Positions 27,741 through 37,173 of a stretch of DNA of 64,000 nt are shown here, one piece after another (within the stretch, counting starts at the first letter, position 1; the number at the start of each line of letters is the position of its first letter). The translations under genes were made by a program, and so were the position numbers. The notes under the pieces were generated by a model, which was not told the origin of the DNA, made no database searches, and was given only the letters and a program-made list of their open reading frames with translations. This DNA comes from Alphaproteobacteria bacterium (GTDB taxonomy: Bacteria; Pseudomonadota; Alphaproteobacteria; Micavibrionales; Micavibrionaceae): contig JAJFGV010000060.1 in NCBI GenBank assembly GCA_021775965.1, positions 1 through 64,000 on the forward strand, in the 5' to 3' direction.

Positions 27741-29681
27741 TCAATATTTATTGTCCATAAGCAAGTTACCGAAGAATGATGACAACTTTACCGTCTCGTC
27801 AACACTAAAGCTATGTCTTTTCCACATAGACGCGGATATATCGTCTTTGTTAAAATGGTTTTCCATTAACCAATTAAGCCCCCAATCAAGTTTCTTCTCA
27901 GAGTCTATATAATAACAGGAATCAACATTTATGTTTAATGAAGGATCAAGCGCTTGAGCATCTTCAATATGGCAATACTTTCCCTTCCTATCATATAAGA
28001 GAACAGGTACCATATTCTGAAGTGCCTCTTCTATCGTCGTTGAAGAATAACTCACAAGAAGATCAGCAATTGTCAGATACTCTTCAAAAGTACCTTTTGA
28101 ATGGACACTGTAACAGCTTGACTTAACCAATAACTCTTGAAAATCACTTAATGTCAGGTTATCAGAAGGCCTGAATCTCACTATTAAGTGTACCTCTTTC
28201 AGCTTCTCAACGGCTCTAATCAGTGAGTTAATATTCTCGATGTATTCATCAACTGTTTCATACACAACAGGCCTTAGACTTTGAGCTGGTTTTGGTGTGC
28301 CAGCATGAAGGATTATAGTCTTGTCGTAATGTTCTGGAGTAACTTTTTTTTTAATACTTAACTTATAATCTTCATTGCTCTTTGTTTTTGTAAAGAGCAA
28401 TGGGCCTGTTATTATTGGAATGCTATTTGAGGGTCTACTTTTTAAGTAACGCAATGCCCATGGAGACTGAATGGCTATGTATTTGTAATGTGTATTCATC
28501 AAACCTAAACCATGTTCTCCCCACTCTAGATATGCAAATCTATTTGAAGTAGGAACATGAGAACCGTGTGATATCAATACAGAAGGAATATTATAAAGAC
28601 TGGCAAGTTCGCCAAGGTTGTAAAGGAACCCTCTTGCCATCTGAGACAAAACCAATGCAGGGTTCTTATTTCTTAGAAATTTATCTAAATAATAAGTCTG
28701 GCCATACATTGTAAGCAAAAAGGGTATCATGCTTTTTTTAATCTTCAAAAATACCAGTTCCTGAAACCCTATACCCTTATAATTTAAAATTTGTCTATTG
28801 TTTGAGAAATACTCTTTTAACCGAATTATGGTATTTTTTAATTCTTTCAAAAAATCACGCCTCTTAATACCTGGTAAATATGCAGGCAGGCATGAAAGCA
28901 AATTCCAATGTTTATCATCACAAAACATTCTTTTTAAGTCTTTCGCCTTATGATTACTATATATTAAAGCATACATAAGTCTGTCATATTTGCTTATAAG
29001 CGATTGAATTACCTTCGTCAGGTTATAAGATGTTGAAGAATATAAAACATATTTCTTGCCTTTTGATTTATAACCAAAGAAAACCATATTAATCTGGAAA
29101 ATAATTATCTTAATAATTTCTAAAAATAACAGCTTAGTTTTCTCTACTATGGAATTATAATGTTTTTTCTTCCCCGCAAACAGTTCTACTTGCAAGCCTC
29201 TCTTCTCTGCAAACTTTTGAACGATCAAGCCGAGATATCTTTCGTTTCTTGGAATACAATCCATAGCACCTGGAGAACAAACCCATTTAACTGCAATTAT
29301 TTTATCAGGTTTCAACTGTTCAATTGCGTTATGTACAATCTCTATTAACCACAAAAGATATAGTATCGAATAATGTCTTAAATAGAAAACAAAAGCGTTA
29401 TTGTAACCCTCTTTAACACCTAAGCAGTCTCTTATATTCAATAATCTTCTGAAAGGTTCGATTATTTCAGCAGATTTCAAAAGAATGTCTTGATGAGATT
29501 CATTATTAAAGAATTTGATAGTATTATAAAAAAGAATATTATTCCTTTTTAGATAAGCTTGAGTCTCTGGTTGAAGAGCAAGAATACGAGTACTTTTATC
29601 CTTAATTGCATCTATTCCATGGCGAGAAATAAATAATTCTATCTCATCCTCGTATTCAAAAATAATCAAGCGCTTAATCAA
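27741..29681 (-). CDS. Large GT-B-like surface-carbohydrate protein, function unknown
   Basis: A 646-residue protein starting at a TTG; no in-frame ATG occurs in the first quarter. The C-terminal third has GT-B/CDP-glycerol-transferase-like features (KTIILHAGTPKPAQSL, then IADLLVSYSSTTIEEALQN and VPVLLYDRKG). The N-terminal part is not recognisable. One hydrophobic segment near residues 190-215 could be a membrane anchor. It is organised like the proteins at 11285-13171 and 47668-49707. A glycosyl- or phosphosugar-transferase role is inference. Confidence 0.62.
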   Translation of the reverse strand: MIKRLIIFEYEDEIELFISRHGIDAIKDKSTRILALQPETQAYLKRNNILFYNTIKFFNNESHQDILLKSAEIIEPFRRLLNIRDCLGVKEGYNNAFVFYLRHYSILYLLWLIEIVHNAIEQLKPDKIIAVKWVCSPGAMDCIPRNERYLGLIVQKFAEKRGLQVELFAGKKKHYNSIVEKTKLLFLEIIKIIIFQINMVFFGYKSKGKKYVLYSSTSYNLTKVIQSLISKYDRLMYALIYSNHKAKDLKRMFCDDKHWNLLSCLPAYLPGIKRRDFLKELKNTIIRLKEYFSNNRQILNYKGIGFQELVFLKIKKSMIPFLLTMYGQTYYLDKFLRNKNPALVLSQMARGFLYNLGELASLYNIPSVLISHGSHVPTSNRFAYLEWGEHGLGLMNTHYKYIAIQSPWALRYLKSRPSNSIPIITGPLLFTKTKSNEDYKLSIKKKVTPEHYDKTIILHAGTPKPAQSLRPVVYETVDEYIENINSLIRAVEKLKEVHLIVRFRPSDNLTLSDFQELLVKSSCYSVHSKGTFEEYLTIADLLVSYSSTTIEEALQNMVPVLLYDRKGKYCHIEDAQALDPSLNINVDSCYYIDSEKKLDWGLNWLMENHFNKDDISASMWKRHSFSVDETVKLSSFFGNLLMDNKY

Positions 29682-29781
29682 TCTTTTACTATCGGTATCT
29701 TATATTTCTATATTCTTCAGAACAAGATGTATAAACCCACACTCAAATTAAATAGTAGTTGCTCTCTTCCTACTATATTCA

Positions 29782-31395
29782 TCAGTTCTTTCTTAATATT
29801 AGGGCCGCTAATTTGTCTGAGCCGTTTGTAAGGAATACTTTTTCTAATAATTCATAATTTTGCCGTATCAGAGCATTATTATTATATCTTTCGTAAAATT
29901 CATTGACATGTGATAACGTATGTCCGTATTCCCGTAAACCCCAAATACGAATCCCCCACTTCCTTATCCCTAAGGATAAAGGGGTCGGTTCTCCAAATAA
30001 CATTTGCATTCCAGTAACTACAAGTATATCGCCTGAATTGACTGATCCGGGTACAAATAGTTGAGATAAACTGTCAGGTATTTTTCTAACTTTATCAGCC
30101 CATTCCGGAAACTCACTTCGAAGAAGTACCGTTTCTTCACACGGATTCAGTGTTTCATCAAATACTAAATTATTGTTCGGAGACAAATAATATTCTGTCT
30201 CCGAATTTCTTCCGTACAGCAGAATATCCTCTTTATCACTTAGCTGATAAGCTCTTTCTCTAATATATTTATAAGGAATATGATGATATTGAGAAAAAAT
30301 ATAATGCCCATGAGAGAATAACCCCCATATAATGTATAATGCTAAAAATATCACCCCTGAATATGAATATTTTTTTTCTGCGTATTTACTCAGTGGATAC
30401 GCAAAAGCCGCAGAAATCATTACTATGCCTACCTGGAGATATCGAAAAAAAGTACGTCCCTGAAAAAAGAGAAGCAAGAAATATAGTATACTGAATAAAA
30501 GTAGTATTCTAAAAAAATTATTTTTAATCTTTTTAAAGAAGACTGCACAAACTAAAAGAGGAAAAATAACATGTTCAAAATAATATATATACGTCTTAAC
30601 AAAAAATAGCGCTGTCCGAAATGTACTGCTTTTTTCCATACCGGTAGAAACCCATGATGCTGTATTCAAAAATGATGAAAAGAACATTGGTAACTGATCA
30701 ATAAAAAGACAAATAATTATACCCACAATGCTTGCAATGACTATGGCAATATCAACAACTCGCATCTTGAAAAACAGTAGATACAGGAATAGTATCAATG
30801 CAATAAAGATGACTGCGTTGGGTTTGATAAGAAAGCTTAAGGCAAAACAAAGAGAGCCCAACAGAAGGAATCCTATCCTACGCTTCTCAGTATGAAAATC
30901 AACAAACAGCAATCCAGTTAGCATAAAAGTTATTTGAATAGACTCCTGGAAAGTAAATCTATTAAAAGCAATAATAAAAGGATTGAAAGCAACCAGTGCG
31001 AGAGCAATTAACGCTGTTTTCCTGTCAGAATGACGTCTCACCAACCAGAAAACCAGTACACATGAAATGACCCCTCCTATTGCAGAGTGAAGCCGTAAAT
31101 TAAACTCGCTGATCCCTAGAAACCACGCAATGGGCACACGGATTGGAAGAAGAGTAACCATCGGATTGAAATTTATTGGGAATAAGTGCCATAAACGCCA
31201 CATCGCCTCCGGAAAAGTTAATTCCCTTAAACAGGGCAGTAAATATGCAATTTCCTGCCCTGCTTCAGCTTCACCATGAAAGAGCGTGGTATATCCAAGA
31301 AAAGCAAAACGCGAACCAACAGCACCAAGAAGTATAGCTGTGGCAATAAACCAATAATATTTCTCTGTATAACTCAGGTTTGCTTTCGCTATCAC
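29782..31395 (-). CDS. GT39/PMT-type integral membrane glycosyltransferase
   Basis: A 537-residue membrane protein with about 10-12 helices over residues 14-370 and a periplasmic-type C-terminal domain. The first loop reads TTLFHGEAEAGQEIAYLLP, with acidic residues where the catalytic aspartate/glutamate of GT-C enzymes lies; NRFTFQESIQITFM matches the second conserved region. The start codon is GTG. Like the enzyme at 7755-9221, it should use a polyprenyl-phosphate sugar in the periplasm. It lies between a B12 radical SAM gene and a large GT-B-like gene. Confidence 0.8.
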   Translation of the reverse strand: MIAKANLSYTEKYYWFIATAILLGAVGSRFAFLGYTTLFHGEAEAGQEIAYLLPCLRELTFPEAMWRLWHLFPINFNPMVTLLPIRVPIAWFLGISEFNLRLHSAIGGVISCVLVFWLVRRHSDRKTALIALALVAFNPFIIAFNRFTFQESIQITFMLTGLLFVDFHTEKRRIGFLLLGSLCFALSFLIKPNAVIFIALILFLYLLFFKMRVVDIAIVIASIVGIIICLFIDQLPMFFSSFLNTASWVSTGMEKSSTFRTALFFVKTYIYYFEHVIFPLLVCAVFFKKIKNNFFRILLLFSILYFLLLFFQGRTFFRYLQVGIVMISAAFAYPLSKYAEKKYSYSGVIFLALYIIWGLFSHGHYIFSQYHHIPYKYIRERAYQLSDKEDILLYGRNSETEYYLSPNNNLVFDETLNPCEETVLLRSEFPEWADKVRKIPDSLSQLFVPGSVNSGDILVVTGMQMLFGEPTPLSLGIRKWGIRIWGLREYGHTLSHVNEFYERYNNNALIRQNYELLEKVFLTNGSDKLAALILRKN

Positions 31396-31452
31396 TTTAT
31401 GAATAGAAGGATTGTAGGAAATTCAGTAAAGTTGCTTCTAAAAGGAAATGAT

Positions 31453-32970
31453 TTAAAGGTTTTTAAAAAGATTACCAAATGAAATAGAAGTATTTCTTTT
31501 CAATAACATACTTATGAACAAACTTCCAAATTTCACTGAGAGCAAAATACCTAAGAATACTAATGCCGGTATTTTTTTAAAAGTTTCCATCATTTTCTCA
31601 CCCGCCGTAAACCATCCTGCACCTTCACCAGGCGTAGTAAGTATCCTCTTGATCTTTTTAATATCCATGTAGAATATTATATAGCTAAACAAGATATCAT
31701 TTCTTATTTCATTCTCGGTACTCCCTATCGGCACATAAGAAAATGGTATTTTCTTAAAAGGATTTTCAATAAACGTAGACACTGAAAGAAAATTTTCATA
31801 ATTGTTCTGTATATTTAAGGCACCTTCCTTTTTTGCTATTTGATAAAGTTCGGTACCAGGATATGGCGTTGCATTATTGAATCTAGCCATATCTATCTCA
31901 AGTTCTTTACTAAGTTTGGCACAACTTATTCTATCACTGTGAGTTTCAGTAGGAAACCCATATATGAATGCGGCACTAACATGAAAACCTAATTCCTTTG
32001 CCATACGGACCGCATTGATACATTGCTCTACCGTTTCACCCTTTTTTATAAGTTCCATAATTCTATTTGATGCAGTCTCCATACCAAAGAAGACACTTTT
32101 GAATCCGCTGCTGTATAAATCTTTAAATAATGCATAATCGGCATTATCACCCCTTGCCTGAAAGCTGAAAGTCATTTTTTTGTCAAGGCCTCTCTGTCTT
32201 ATCTCATCTATTAATGCATAAATCCGCTTTTTACTAACAAGAAAATTATCATCCAGAAAAAGGATAAAAGTCTTCCCGTGTTTATGATATAACACTTCCA
32301 GATCGTCGACAATAGACATTGAGGATCTGTATCTATACTTCAGCCCCGTTGTAACTCTATTGCTGCAGAATATGCAACCGTACGGACAACCTCTTGAACT
32401 AACTACAAAACCTAGATCATATTTTTTTGATGTAAACCGGTGATAGGGAAATGGAGGCAAACTGTCTAAATCGTTGACAAAGGATGCTATATTATTATGT
32501 ACGATTTTTCCATTCTGTCTGTAAGAAATACTTTCAATGTCATTAAAGCTTCTGCCTTCCTTTATACACTTATATAAACCCGGCAAAATCAACTCACCCT
32601 CACCCCTGACAATAATATCGATATGTTCATTTGACAAAACTTCGTCAGGTATTGCGCTCGCGTGTACCCCTCCAATACATACTATGGAATCAGGATACAA
32701 CTCTTTTAATCTCTTTGAGACAACCATAGCCCTGTTGTATTCAGCTGTCATCACACTGAATCCAAAAATGTAAGGTTTGTCCATCTCTTTAATATAGTCA
32801 GATATCTTCTCAAAGACATTTTCTTCTACCTGTTCATCTATAAACCTAGTTCTAATTCCTGCTCTTTCAGCAATTGCAAGAAGATAGCCAATTCCCACAG
32901 GAACATAAATAGGCAGAAATGGTTGAAATATCTTTAATGCTTCCCTGGTTGACGAATTAATTAAGATCAT
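31453..32970 (-). CDS. B12-binding radical SAM protein
   Basis: A 505-residue protein with a cobalamin-binding-like N-terminus (PVGIGYLLAIAERAG, IGGVHASAIPDE, VRGEGELIL) and radical SAM motif C195-x3-C199-x2-C202 (GCPYGCIFC). The C-terminal region (about 400-505) includes hydrophobic stretches (PALVFLGILLSVKFGSLFIS) that could associate with the membrane. It follows a small membrane-protein gene by five bases, and a GT39 gene lies downstream. Action on a membrane-bound polyprenyl-linked sugar is possible but unproven. Confidence 0.9.
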   Translation of the reverse strand: MILINSSTREALKIFQPFLPIYVPVGIGYLLAIAERAGIRTRFIDEQVEENVFEKISDYIKEMDKPYIFGFSVMTAEYNRAMVVSKRLKELYPDSIVCIGGVHASAIPDEVLSNEHIDIIVRGEGELILPGLYKCIKEGRSFNDIESISYRQNGKIVHNNIASFVNDLDSLPPFPYHRFTSKKYDLGFVVSSRGCPYGCIFCSNRVTTGLKYRYRSSMSIVDDLEVLYHKHGKTFILFLDDNFLVSKKRIYALIDEIRQRGLDKKMTFSFQARGDNADYALFKDLYSSGFKSVFFGMETASNRIMELIKKGETVEQCINAVRMAKELGFHVSAAFIYGFPTETHSDRISCAKLSKELEIDMARFNNATPYPGTELYQIAKKEGALNIQNNYENFLSVSTFIENPFKKIPFSYVPIGSTENEIRNDILFSYIIFYMDIKKIKRILTTPGEGAGWFTAGEKMMETFKKIPALVFLGILLSVKFGSLFISMLLKRNTSISFGNLFKNL

Positions 32971-32975
32971 AACAA

Positions 32976-33503
32976 TTAATCAAACTCACTTTTTTTTCCA
33001 AGAATTAACTGTTTCATTATAAGTATAATCTTAGCCGACCACAGCATGGCAGACCGGCCAATGTAATATCTCTTATTTTTATAAATTACCTGACCACTAT
33101 TTACCAATCGTTCTATCCTGTTCTCTACCATGTCTCTTGAGTTGTATTGCAACAATATTTCATCCATTGTCATTCCGTCCTTAGAATCATGTAGATCTCT
33201 AAGCAGCCTGATCCTCCGAGCAGTTACAGCAAGATTTACGAAGTGAAAATAACAATAACTTAACGACAAATAGATTATAAGATTGCTGATTAAGACAGAA
33301 AAAAAGCTAATTTTTGAAATTGGAAAAATTAAAAATGTAATAGTCTCCATTATAATTAAACCAAAAATACCAAAGACAAATCCTGAGAACTCTGTCTTTA
33401 ACAAACCAATTTTTGGCATAACTCTATAACTAACTACTTGGAATAAGACATTTGCTGTAAAGCAGACAATGGGAATCAGGATTTGTAGTAGACAGAAAAA
33501 CAT
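32976..33503 (-). CDS. Small membrane protein with winged-helix-like C-terminus (copy 1)
   Basis: A 175-residue protein of unknown family. Three hydrophobic segments (about 3-25, 42-62, 64-90) are followed by a soluble stretch with the look of a winged helix (LLRDLHDSKDGMTMDEILL, ENRIERLVNSGQVIYKNKRY) and a hydrophobic tail. The neighbour at 33516-34040 has the same size and topology, so the two are probably tandem paralogs despite low identity. They lie between a DPM1-like GT2 and a B12 radical SAM gene. A role as membrane partner of the GT2 or GT39 enzymes is a guess. Confidence 0.75.
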   Translation of the reverse strand: MFFCLLQILIPIVCFTANVLFQVVSYRVMPKIGLLKTEFSGFVFGIFGLIIMETITFLIFPISKISFFSVLISNLIIYLSLSYCYFHFVNLAVTARRIRLLRDLHDSKDGMTMDEILLQYNSRDMVENRIERLVNSGQVIYKNKRYYIGRSAMLWSAKIILIMKQLILGKKSEFD

Positions 33504-33515
33504 TATAATTTCGCT

Positions 33516-34040
33516 TCAACCACCCTTCAATGTAATACCTAACAACCTCCGATAGAAAATAAACAATCGTGCTAAGATCACACCTTTTGTTGTTATCCTA
33601 TGTTTTTCTCCATCGAGAGTAGCCATTTCATCTCGAACAAGATCTCTAACTCTAGGTTTCACTAGGATATCATCTGGCAAAGACTCATCAAACTCTTCTT
33701 TGGACAATCCCTCTGTGCCTGCAGCTGCAATCTTCATCGTCATCACCAAAGAAGGACTGTCAACCTCCATTCCAGAATATGTAACAATATACACTAATGT
33801 AAGAGAGAGATAAAAAAGAGATATATGAATATACTCAAAGAAGTTTAATGGTTCGAATATCCCTGGTTTTATTGTAAATTTAAATAAACACCATATAATA
33901 AACAAGCAAACAAGCAAGTTGTAAACAAATATCTGCTTTAATACCCTTGTTTGTCTTCTTGGCATTTGTATCTTCCAAACAATCAGATGTATTAAAAAAG
34001 CCAAACAGAATGTAGCTGAACCGCAAAGAAGTATTTTCAT
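33516..34040 (-). CDS. Small membrane protein with winged-helix-like C-terminus (copy 2)
   Basis: A 174-residue protein of unknown family with three hydrophobic segments (about 3-25, 35-57, 66-90). A basic/acidic domain follows (GTEGLSKEEFDESLPDDI, RVRDLVRDEMATLDGEKHR) that resembles a winged helix by pattern, with a hydrophobic end (GVILARLFIFYRRLLG). It is separated from its look-alike by 12 bases. The 148-base gap before its ATG holds no gene. Confidence 0.75.
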   Translation of the reverse strand: MKILLCGSATFCLAFLIHLIVWKIQMPRRQTRVLKQIFVYNLLVCLFIIWCLFKFTIKPGIFEPLNFFEYIHISLFYLSLTLVYIVTYSGMEVDSPSLVMTMKIAAAGTEGLSKEEFDESLPDDILVKPRVRDLVRDEMATLDGEKHRITTKGVILARLFIFYRRLLGITLKGG

Positions 34041-34188
34041 AATGTATTCACCTATAGTTGATAAATATGATGTTCCATAAAAGACGTGAATTCACTCATG
34101 ATTATTTTGTAAACAATAAAGCCAGGAGGCGGGAGCTATTATGATAAATTGACAGGAAAAGACTTATTTCTTTGGATTGTAACTATAA

Positions 34189-34968
34189 TTACTTATGTCT
34201 AGTTGCAGTTACCGTACCATCTAAAAACTCTTCTGTTTCCTTTTCACTCTTTGTGTAATACTGATCTCTGATCAAACGAATGTACCCCTTTATTACATGT
34301 ATTAGAGACGGAAAGCTAACAGCCTTTGAAATACCACCTTTTCTCAAACCCAGTCTATAAGGAACCTCTGCAAAGAGATAGCCCCTCTTAATCAACCTTA
34401 TCAAGATATCCGTTTGAAAAAAAAAGCCTGAACAACGGTATTTCAACTCTTTTAGAATTGATTTTTTGTATAGTACTGTCCCATTTGTATAATTTAGATT
34501 TACCAAAAAAGTACTGTTAACGATAAATCGATAAGCAAATGAAAGCGCACTCCTGTAAAATGGACGTACTTGATTGTTATACACAAAAGGAATAACAATG
34601 TCTACATGCTCAAGCAAATTTAAATAACGAAATATCTCAATGGGATCATTTTCGTTATCTCCCGGAAGCATGCAGATAGTATTTCCTCTTGCATTGTTAA
34701 CACCGTCCCAAAATGAAGCGCCTATTCCCTGTGGCATCTCATGATTCAACAGCCTTAAACATTTAACACTGCCACTTAAATCTCGAACCAGATTTTCTGT
34801 TTTATCAGTACTACCATCATTAACAACTATAATTTCTCCGTTAATATTACAGTGTTCAAAAGCCTCTAATGTATTACTAATTGCTTGTTGAATATTATTT
34901 TCCTCATTAAGGGCCGGCATTATTATTGACATATCTGTCTCTTTTTCTGAAGTATCGTTTATATTCAT
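34189..34968 (-). CDS. DPM1/DPS-like family 2 glycosyltransferase
   Basis: A GT-A enzyme of 259 residues with MSIIMPALNEENNIQQAISN, EIIVVNDGSTDKTENLV and LPGDNENDP, the pattern of polyprenyl-phosphate mannose/glucose synthases. It has no C-terminal transmembrane pair, as in soluble DPM1-type members, although the family normally works at the membrane. It could load a sugar on polyprenyl phosphate for the two GT39 enzymes in this window. The frame extends to a TTG at 34977, but the ATG at 34968 is preferred. Confidence 0.85.
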   Translation of the reverse strand: MNINDTSEKETDMSIIMPALNEENNIQQAISNTLEAFEHCNINGEIIVVNDGSTDKTENLVRDLSGSVKCLRLLNHEMPQGIGASFWDGVNNARGNTICMLPGDNENDPIEIFRYLNLLEHVDIVIPFVYNNQVRPFYRSALSFAYRFIVNSTFLVNLNYTNGTVLYKKSILKELKYRCSGFFFQTDILIRLIKRGYLFAEVPYRLGLRKGGISKAVSFPSLIHVIKGYIRLIRDQYYTKSEKETEEFLDGTVTATRHK

Positions 34969-34982
34969 ATATCTCAATCTAC

Positions 34983-36164
34983 TTAGATAAAATTAATATG
35001 CATTGGAGGAGTGCCTGCTACCTCTTTAAGAATTGTTTCTCCATTTCTTAAATCCCACAAAAACTCATTTACTTTATGCTGAACACACAGGCACCCACAC
35101 ATAGTTCGTGCATCAAACCTGGGAGATGCAATCTCCTCCATAACCTCCCAATAACGATCAGATTCCCATATTTCTCTAAAAGAAGTTTCTACAATGTTCC
35201 CTATCCAATATTTCTTATAGGCATCCCCAAACAACATCCCACACGGCGCAACCAAACCGCTTCCTGACAATTGAATTAAGAATGGCGGCCCATAACACTG
35301 GGTATAACGCCTCTTTCCTTCATCTTGAATCTTGGACCATTTTACCTTTACAAGATAATCATCTGTGCTTAATCCTTCTGCCTCTTTTAGTTTATCGTAT
35401 AGATTCCTATACCCTGAATAATCCACGCCAAGCGTATTATTCTCATCATCAGACGTATGTTTGATAATCAGGTAATCGGGTTTCAGTTCTAAGCCCAACC
35501 TTGTAAGAGGCATAATCTGATCGCCGAATTCCGGCATTAATACCATTTGAAGACCAATAGTCACATCTAAATTATTTTCACGTTTGATTTCCATAGCATC
35601 TTTAATATTCTGGTAAACGCTGTAGAAATGAGACTCAGGAACCCCCATAATTTCAGAATACCTCTTTGGCTCCCCGGCAGAAATATTAAAACGGAAATAA
35701 GTCAAATGAGGAAGTATCTGTTCAAGTTTTTCGCGTGTGGTCAAATATCCATTAGTTGCCATTGCCATTGAGAGTCCATTCTGGCTACCCTTTACTATAA
35801 AGTCCGGATATATTGGCGAAACAGAGCTTTCCCCGTCACTTACCAGTGAGACTCCTTTTACACCTATTTCTGCCACATCATCCAGAAATCTGAACGCAAT
35901 GTCTTTCGTAATCTTCTTTCTCGGATTTTCTTGAAGCTGGCCATAGCAGAAACTGCAATGATAATTGCATGACCGACTCAGAGCCATGTCTATCGTAATT
36001 GGAGCGATTCTCTCACCATCCAACCAGGCCTCAACCCGCTCTTTATGCCAGGCAATCTTTGTTCCATCCAGAACGTATCCTCTCTGCTCATCATGCTTAC
36101 TATCTATATCTGATTTAATTTCCATTCCAGTCTTCCCCAAATACTTAAGTTCTTTACCTGTCAC
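34983..36164 (-). CDS. Radical SAM/SPASM protein with HINFI tail (A)
   Basis: A 393-residue radical SAM protein with C66-x3-C70-x2-C73 (SCNYHCSFCYG) and a SPASM-type C-terminal cluster region (CYGPPFLIQLSGSGLVAPC, CGCLC). It ends in PPMHINFI, nearly the same tail as PPEHVNFI of the protein at 39286-40353. A GTG start at 36164 overlaps the upstream stop by four bases; an ATG at 36125 is an alternative. Together with its relative it brackets the epimerase and E1 alpha/beta genes. Likely a sugar dehydrogenase, epimerase or dehydratase; substrate unknown. Confidence 0.88.
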   Translation of the reverse strand: MTGKELKYLGKTGMEIKSDIDSKHDEQRGYVLDGTKIAWHKERVEAWLDGERIAPITIDMALSRSCNYHCSFCYGQLQENPRKKITKDIAFRFLDDVAEIGVKGVSLVSDGESSVSPIYPDFIVKGSQNGLSMAMATNGYLTTREKLEQILPHLTYFRFNISAGEPKRYSEIMGVPESHFYSVYQNIKDAMEIKRENNLDVTIGLQMVLMPEFGDQIMPLTRLGLELKPDYLIIKHTSDDENNTLGVDYSGYRNLYDKLKEAEGLSTDDYLVKVKWSKIQDEGKRRYTQCYGPPFLIQLSGSGLVAPCGMLFGDAYKKYWIGNIVETSFREIWESDRYWEVMEEIASPRFDARTMCGCLCVQHKVNEFLWDLRNGETILKEVAGTPPMHINFI

Positions 36165-37159
36165 TGCTTATGGATATATTCCATTGGTGTATTGATAAGT
36201 TCGTCATAATATTTCTCAACCCAGGCAATCACCTCACTAATACCATTGTCGAAATCTATGCTCGGTTTCCAACAAAGTTCCTTACGTACCTTTGTTGAAT
36301 TAATTTCATACTCAGCATCCTGGCCAAACCTGTCTTCCGCCATTTCAACACAATCCTCAAGGTTCTTATCCATTTTCCTACAAATCATCCGAACAAGATC
36401 ATAAATACTCATCCCTCCACTTTCAGGAGAGATATGATAAACGTCACCATTTCTGCCGTCTCTCGCAATCTTTAATGTTGCATCACACACATCCCTGATA
36501 TGTATATATGACTTTACCGCCTTACCTCCTCCATGTAGCTGTATCTTTTTGCCTTTTTTAATATAGATAATTGTACGCGGAATAATTCTAAAAAGCTGCT
36601 GGTATGGACCATATACATTGGTAGCCCTGGTGTAAACTAAAGGCAATCCTTTATTTAAAAAAAAAGGGTATAAGCTTATATCGCCACATGCCTTGGAAGC
36701 AGCGTATGGTGTAGAAGGCCTGATAGATGCCTCTTCCTCTTTCAGACCGGAACAGGAACCATAAACCTCTGGAGAAGAAATTTGAACATAACGCTTGAGA
36801 TAGTCTTCACAAACCAAATTGTTTGCAAGGTTCATAATTGCTAAGCAATTTGTCACGAACCATTGATCCGGATTCTGCCAGCTTTGGGCAACCATTCCCT
36901 GTGCAGCAAAATTAACTATATAATCAGGACGGTTATCACGAACCACAGACATAATTTTATCAATCTGGTGGTTTAAGTCCAATTGATAAAACCGGAACCG
37001 ATTACTATCAATTTCCTTATAAGGAAGGAAGAAATCCTTATATTCGGCAGATCTACTTATTCCAATTACTTCGGCTTCAGGATTATCTCTTAAAACATAA
37101 TCTACGAAACTGGCGCCAGAAAAACAGTTGCTACCAATAACTATAAATTTCTCTTTCAT
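36161..37159 (-). CDS. NAD-dependent sugar epimerase/dehydratase
   Basis: An extended SDR of 332 residues. The N-terminal glycine motif is GSNCFSG (9-15) in place of the usual GxxGxxG; the catalytic pair is Y152-x3-K156 (YAASKACGD). SSPEVYGS and TRATNVYGPYQQLFRIIPR match GDP-mannose/dTDP-glucose 4,6-dehydratase-like enzymes, and the AAQGMVAQSW stretch resembles the NAD(P) contacts of the GDP-mannose dehydratase group. The missing second glycine is a mild oddity. It probably provides a 4-keto sugar for the neighbouring SPASM and E1-type enzymes; that is inference. Confidence 0.85.
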   Translation of the reverse strand: MKEKFIVIGSNCFSGASFVDYVLRDNPEAEVIGISRSAEYKDFFLPYKEIDSNRFRFYQLDLNHQIDKIMSVVRDNRPDYIVNFAAQGMVAQSWQNPDQWFVTNCLAIMNLANNLVCEDYLKRYVQISSPEVYGSCSGLKEEEASIRPSTPYAASKACGDISLYPFFLNKGLPLVYTRATNVYGPYQQLFRIIPRTIIYIKKGKKIQLHGGGKAVKSYIHIRDVCDATLKIARDGRNGDVYHISPESGGMSIYDLVRMICRKMDKNLEDCVEMAEDRFGQDAEYEINSTKVRKELCWKPSIDFDNGISEVIAWVEKYYDELINTPMEYIHKQ

Positions 37160-37173
37160 CTATTTGTCGAATT

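Noticed and set aside
32976-34040. The two small membrane proteins as DNA-binding regulators of the locus
   Set aside because: The winged-helix resemblance is only by pattern, and membrane topology plus enzyme neighbours fit a partner protein as well; not called as regulators.
34129-34151. AGGAGG followed by an ATG on the plus strand in the gap before the small membrane proteins
   Set aside because: The frame ends after three codons, so there is no gene.
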